From Lepidonotus clava (Eukaryota; Annelida; Polychaeta; Phyllodocida; Polynoidae): DNA of 64,000 nucleotides. Positions 58,279 through 64,000 of the stretch are shown here, piece after piece (the stretch's first letter is position 1; every line of letters starts with the position of its first letter). The notes beneath the pieces were generated by a model, which searched no databases, was not told where the DNA came from, and was given only the letters and a program-made list of their open reading frames with translations. The translations under genes were made by a program, and so were the position numbers. The stretch is from positions 23,987,961 to 24,051,960 of the forward strand of contig OW387148.1 of NCBI GenBank assembly GCA_936440205.1, written 5' to 3'.

Positions 58279-61200
58279 CTGTTTACTATTTTAATGATGA
58301 TGTTGTATTTATTTTGAGAAAAAAATATGTGCTTATGTTCCCATTTTAGTGTACTTCATATTTTTCAACGGCTGTGAGGGTCCATTTTTCCTCATCTTTC
58401 AAAGTTTTGAACTTTAATAAAGGCGGTTTTCTGCAAAATATATGCGTGCATGTCAGAGTAAGTAGTGAGACAAATCAACAGCTGTTTCCACCAATGGAGG
58501 TCGGTCAGTAGCAAGGTCTCTCTGAGGTTGAACGTATGACCCTGAGTACGAAGTGGGCATAGCAAAATTACTATCCAAGGCTGTTAGGCTGACGGCTATA
58601 CTTTTTCTGATATCCCACTGCATGAGTATTCAGGGTCATGCTTTTGACCGAGGATAGTTTCCTCATATCAAATACCATTTTTTTGTGAATCATAGGGGAA
58701 AAAAGTAAATCACTAATGGAACAAAGTGGCCAATATCCCAAAGTATGAGTATGATATGTGATGAATAACAATCCGAGCAATGAAAAAAAAGTCTGGAATT
58801 TGATTGTCGAGATATACCATTGTTTAGCTTGTAGAAACGAAACATTTGGAGCGGCACAAGAAGTAACATGTTGGTATGAAATTAGTTAATTACAGCATGA
58901 ATAATTAAGGAAACATGTAACCGGAAGTGACCTCTGTAGGGGTCACCGTTTTACTCTAAACCTTTTTATATACATTTTGTTGATATTCAAAAACTACAGG
59001 AGGAAAACGAACGTGGCTCCAAACTATTTAATTCTCAGAGGTTTGACATTTAGTAGGTTATGCACTATTTTATGACCAGAGCGTTTTTCTTATGAGTTCA
59101 TAAGGAGTTATCCATAATTTTCACTGAACCTCTTCTAACAATTGGATTTACCTGGCTCATTAATGGACTACAGCAGGAATACGTTAGATATAGATTTAAA
59201 AATAACTACAGCCTACTTTTTTATTGTTGATACACTGCATGCACAGATAGCAACATTCTCGCATTTTATGAGCAGTGAGAAAGGACTTGCGTAATTTTCA
59301 TTGTTATGAATATGTCTAGGTAGATTTGAACCTTACCAATTAGTTTTATAATTATTCTTGAGCAACATTTTAAACTTTTACTAGATAATTTTATTTGATA
59401 TATAGCGATATGATTTATTGTAATGTATTATTAATATGAATTAATTGCCAATTAATATGACATAACGGATATTGGCTTAGGTGGCCTCAAAATAGATGAT
59501 AAATCACATATCAATTAACTCTGAATAATCAATCAAACCTCGGACAGGTTTTATGCAAACACTATTGAACACCCAAGGAGCAGTTAGAGGGTCCAAAGGA
59601 ACTGCTAGTTCTTTGTTGACTTAAAACAATAGCAAACAAGTTTACCTTGTCTCATGTATTATCAATATATATCAACCACTCGTCTGCGACAGTCTAGGTG
59701 TAAACGGCTCAAACATTTCTGATTTCTGTCTGAACAACGTAGGAATGTTGACTCAAGAGGTGTTTAAAAGCAAACTGAGGGATCATACATCTCTTTTGTT
59801 GTTATATCTGAGTGCAATCCAAATTTTTCTATGAATCTGTGTACATATTGAAAAGGAGGAAGATAGTGTTATTTCATCGTGTTGAAAAACAAATATACAC
59901 CTGTCATGGTTTGACAAAGAGATTTAAACATTGAATGATAACGTGGATGGGGCTTAGACCTACCTGGCCCTATTTTTACTGTTATAATATCGGTTATCTT
60001 TAGGAGAAACAAAATTGAATATAGCATTTTATATTTTAGAATTCTACTTAGGGGCTTTTTACAGTCATTAATTCAGGCATTGTAAGTTTCCCTTTTTTAA
60101 GTTCCTGGATATCCAATTAGTGTGTTTGTTCTAAGAGGTTGCTTTTGCCTACTTTCAACAGAATATATTAAGGTAATATTATGTCAGAATATTTCAACAG
60201 AATAGCTTGAATATTAAATTAGAATTCCCTATGTACAAAACATCTCATCAGTCAGCGGGTCAACGCTAACCATGCATTGTTTTAACTCTACATTGTGCTT
60301 ATTTTACATAATTATAGGTTTTGTAAGGTGAAAAATGCATTTATATAACCAATACATTACAGACATAAATGAGAACCCCATGTGGGTTCTAGGGAAGAAT
60401 AGGCCCCCAGTAGCCCCTGCTGATTGTATAAGGTGACAATAGGGGGATCCAGCACTGACTAAGTGGTTCTGGGGTTCAATTCCTAGCTGGTGCTGGGTTC
60501 ATTAAGGGATGAGGTACAACAAAAATGATTTTCAGGTTTTGTCCCCTGCTGTTTGCCCACCCTGTCCCCTTCGTCTCATAGATTCATTCACCAAAGACAG
60601 AAATTCGTCTCAACTTGTTTTTGCCATGAAAATTACCCTGTTGCTATCTTTCTTATTATCTCGCTCAGAAATAAGCATGGTGACACATATATTTTTTGTG
60701 TCACCATTTTGGGAAGGAGAGGAAGATCTTCCATGATGACCCCGAAAACCTTGATTGGATAAAAATACATGGTAAACCCCTGCCCTGCCTTTTAATCACA
60801 TATTGTTTGTTGTCAAAGTCTGGATACGTAAGGTTTGTAAAAAGAAACATATTGTAGAGCGGTAACCAACCGTTTCAAGTAAACAAACGGGTTATCGAAC
60901 GTTATTGATCCTTCTATGTTTGTACTCTGTATGAAGCAATAGTTCAATCTGCTTTATTGGTACAGGAAACGTTATCAAAATTAATGGATAAAAAGTGTTG
61001 ATAAAATTATAATGCTCAGAAGAAAAGATGTGATAACGTGACGCCTTTAATGACAAACAAGATAACAAAATAATTGAAGTGGTTTCAATCTAATATAAAC
61101 TAAAACAGGTCATTAATTGATTGCAAGGTTTGATCAAATATCAATATTGATTTGGCACCTGTATGTGGGATCATGTCATTGCGGCTGAAGGTGACTGAGG

Positions 61201-62339
61201 CAGATTTTCGTGGGTGCTGACTAAAGAGTCCTCTGTATCTATGTGGGATGGGGGCTCCGGTGCAAGGAATACTCGGACGATAACAATTAAAGATGGGGTT
61301 TCATGAGGCATGATATAATTACATGTAACGGTAATGGTTTAAAAAAAAGATGAAGAAAAGAAATTATGAGCCAAACCCCGTACCTATTCCTCTAAACGTC
61401 AGGAAATTATTTGTGTTCAGCTTGGCCGACCGACCCTATGTTTTGCCCTGACACGTGCAATGTCTTTTTCAAAGTTGAGGAAAGTCGTTAAAAGCAAATT
61501 AAAATGAGTAAATGAACATTAGATGACCTGAATATTATCAAAAATTAAAAGGAAAATGGAACATGTACGTCCTACTGCCTCACTATTGTTGAAGACATGC
61601 ACTACTCACTTTACTGTACTAAGTTCTTTAAAAAAAATGCTGATAATTATTTTACCTAACATAAGCTCACACAAAATATTCCTTTCCTTTATTTTCAATG
61701 CTCACATGCCTAAACCTGTCGTTTGGATGTAACCAATTGGATGTAAGTCGTTTTATCTTTGCACTACCTCATGTTTTAAAGCATTGTGTACCACTCCCTA
61801 TTCTCTTTAAGGAAATATATCTCTAAACTGAAAGTATTCCAAGATCAAACGTCTTTGAGGTTAAGTGGTTAATGAGCCTTAAAGTCTGGACTAATTTCGT
61901 GCTGCGTAAGCTATCGATCGTGATCAAAACGAAAGAAAGGCTTGTGTAATTTGCGCATGAAGATAAGGTGTAGCGGTATAGCAAACAGAAGAATACAAAC
62001 TGTGTTGCTACTTGGGTAACGGGTTGGCCATGCATGGTAACCAACTTAAGGGCAATCGCGCCATTTGTTCATGCGCACAAGGGCCGCGCAGCCTGCAGTA
62101 TGGGTGTGCAGTGAAGCATAACGACCAGTGGTGCCTGTATAGGTCCCTATGGAGGGAACATGCGTTTTTGCTCATATCTCTGTCACTTGTCATCTAATTT
62201 TTATACAGTAAGTGACAAAATTGTAGTCCAAAACGTTATAAATTCATATATTTTATCAGATTTCATAAACTCTTTGATGTTAATTTATTATTAATTTATT
62301 TCTAATAAAAGTATTATTTTCTATTAATAGATATTTGGA

Positions 62340-62820
62340 TTTTCTGAAAAAGTTAAATCGGTGACCCCCTATTTTTTTTTCAGCAATTGATAGTTGACAC
62401 TTCCCTCAATGAGATTTAGGCGTTTCAAGAAATTATCAACTTTGAAATTTTTGTTATTACTATAGTTCTTTGAGAAATTTATGTTTTCCTATTTCAATAT
62501 TTTACTAAATAAAATTTCCAAAATTTCCAATATTCCATCTTTTTTTTTTAATTATGGATACACTGTAAAGATTCATATATTGGCTTTATATCTATAACAT
62601 TTCAGAATATATTTGGTGGGTTTTAGCAATGTTTTTTAGAAAATGTCTATATTAGTTTAAGTACATGCAAATATTAAATTTTGAGAGATTTAGCACATTT
62701 TGTGATACATTTTATTCAAAAGTTTCCACGGTGACCCCCTATTTTTTCATCATTTCTAGTAAGTAAACACCCTAATCTTACATTTCACCAAGTTTAAAGA
62801 AAATCTCAACTTTAGAACTA
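62340..62820. repeat. Diverged duplication, 370-bp offset
   Basis: GGTGACCCCCTATTTTTT at 62360 recurs at 62730. The following 70 bp stay loosely similar, including the ATCTCAACTTTAGAA and ATTATCAACTTTGAA ends. Confidence 0.55.
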
Positions 62821-63042
62821 TAATGGAGCGCTTGTCTTTAAAACTCACATTGTGTGCTGAATGTATGGCAGGTATGGCAGGTTTACGTTGACGTGTCATA
62901 ATGTTAACTTTCTATTAATTTTGTTGTTGCTGTTCTTATTGTTATTTTGTGGTTCTAGTTGGGATTCAAAAAGTGCGAATATTGAAGGGATCCAATGACA
63001 ACGATTCCCATAATACAGATGTTTTTCCGTGCTCAAATTGCA

Positions 63043-63335
63043 TTTAAAATGAGATCTCTTTCAATAATCACCCCCATCTACAATTGATATATGCGTACTG
63101 ATTCTATCTTACAATCTTAGATCTTTGTTTAAGTACCCATGGAGGAACTCTTTATTTTGGGCCCTTCAAGAAAGACTTTAGGAATAATTGGATTTAAAAT
63201 GAGATTTCTTTAAAAAAATTACTCCCATTTACGATAGATTTAGATCAGAATTGATATACGTTTCCTTCTCTAATTACCCAAAGGAAAACTCGTGATTCTG
63301 GACCCTACAAGAAAGATTTTAGATAAGAAAAATGA
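63043..63335. repeat. Two-unit tandem repeat, 150 bp
   Basis: TTTAAAATGAGATCTCTT at 63043 recurs as TTTAAAATGAGATTTCTT at 63193. Both are followed by ACCCCCATCTAC/ACTCCCATTTAC, an ATTGATATA word and a CAAGAAAGA word. Confidence 0.65.
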
Positions 63336-63685
63336 CACGTCCACCATGCACCCAAACCGGCCGATTTTCTTTTTTCAAATTGGTCTGATCGGTTGAGCAT
63401 AGACAAAATACATAGCTTTAGCTATCGTGTGCGCTCCTTCAAATTGGAGATTGAACATCACCAGACAACAAAGCTGCCTAATTAAGGCAGTCTTCGTCAT
63501 TGCTAACTTCATTTCTCGGCAAAAGCATTTAAGTCTATTTTGCCACCGCCACCCACATGCTTAAACTGTCATCATAATTATTAGGTTGCCCTCCATTAAC
63601 TCACTGAAACGTAAGTCCATGGAAAGCTATGAAGCGCTTTATATATGTATAATATATATAATATATATAATATATATAGAGAGAG

Positions 63686-63701
63686 AGAGCACTTTCCTGC
63701 A

Positions 63702-63733
<32 letters not shown>

Positions 63734-63748
63734 GCAGGAAAATGCTCT
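63686..63748. repeat. TA-centred hairpin, 22-bp arms
   Basis: AGAGCACTTTCCTGCATATA at the left faces an inverted copy at 63727-63748 with one mismatch; the centre is TA repeat. Shape and TA centre suggest a small inverted-repeat element. Confidence 0.7.
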
Positions 63749-64000
63749 AATCAGGCAAGCCAGCAAGGGTTTTATGACATAAAACCTTAAAACTACACTA
63801 AATTATATAATTGTAGGCATGAATTATATGATTAACTAAAATACCTCTGACCTTTTATTCACGACAGTGAATGTACCGATGTATCTTTGTAGAGTATACT
63901 GCCCACGCTTTCTTGACACCCACTACCTACCCACACACCCATCGATTTCCTAATCCCATACCTGAGCAGGGACTTTCCCTGGTCTATTATTAACTGAGAT

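Larger units (their letters stand above)
58280..64000. other. Right part of the window, no gene seen
   Basis: AT-rich sequence with no recognisable exon or domain. It includes a tRNA B-box-like word near 60462, two diverged tandem duplications at 62.3-63.3 kb and a TA-rich hairpin at 63.7 kb. Confidence 0.5.

Noticed and set aside
60425-60500. Possible tRNA or SINE (GGTTCAATTCC B-box-like word near 60462)
   Set aside because: No matching A box or acceptor stem seen; too little to call.
1-64000. CRISPR arrays, operons or bacterial features
   Set aside because: The window is spliced eukaryotic DNA; its tandem arrays lack spacer-repeat structure.

Overview
The window is animal nuclear DNA: short exons with GT-AG introns, AT-rich non-coding sequence, microsatellites and many transposon families. 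A tRNA-derived SINE at 15.3-15.7 kb has an internal block and a GACGTTAAAC-type 3' end that I associate with molluscs, so a mollusc (or a related lophotrochozoan) is the best guess. No rRNA or intact tRNA gene was recognised.

Three host genes are supported. (1) Plus strand, 40-29335: a membrane protein with two transmembrane segments and a C-terminal PDZ ligand, in three exons. Its first intron is about 27.6 kb and holds most of the repeats here. I do not recognise the family. (2) Minus strand, 48761-35994: a TMEM255 (FAM70)-like tetraspan protein in eight exons, 5' end not found. One exon is a 63-bp piece that is easily missed. (3) Plus strand, 55547-58013: a four-exon NUDT19-like peroxisomal CoA diphosphatase ending in AKL. 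Genes 2 and 3 point away from each other, and nothing indicates that the three share a pathway.

The large intron of gene 1 is layered. It holds an inverted-repeat element (1.8-2.3 kb) and a 174-bp satellite in which nearly every unit carries an RFX X-box (2.3-4.3 kb). A CR1/L2-type LINE on the minus strand (about 5.5-10.2 kb) is cut by a 1.6-kb TTAA-flanked element, which itself carries a smaller one, and by a TTA-flanked MITE. An SGNH-hydrolase-like reading frame lies just upstream of the LINE. Next come a broken Gypsy-type retroelement (about 15.9-22.0 kb) split by a nearly pristine Tigger/pogo transposon, and a 694-bp inverted-repeat element with a promoter-like core. The intron ends with a 2.2-kb array of about fifty 40-bp monomers that match the terminal repeat of the 1.8-kb element, and a GC-rich island at 26.9-27.3 kb.

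The TMEM255-like gene has two intronic minisatellites. The 26-bp one runs in exact register into the splice donor of an exon, so each monomer is a copy of that donor region. Around the genes lie two more copies of the TTA-flanked MITE, two copies of a GGATCCAGG-type element, an element built of GGACACTTACCCC repeats, and a 28-bp perfect hairpin at 54.7 kb. From 58.3 kb to the end I see no gene, only diverged tandem duplications and a TA-rich hairpin.
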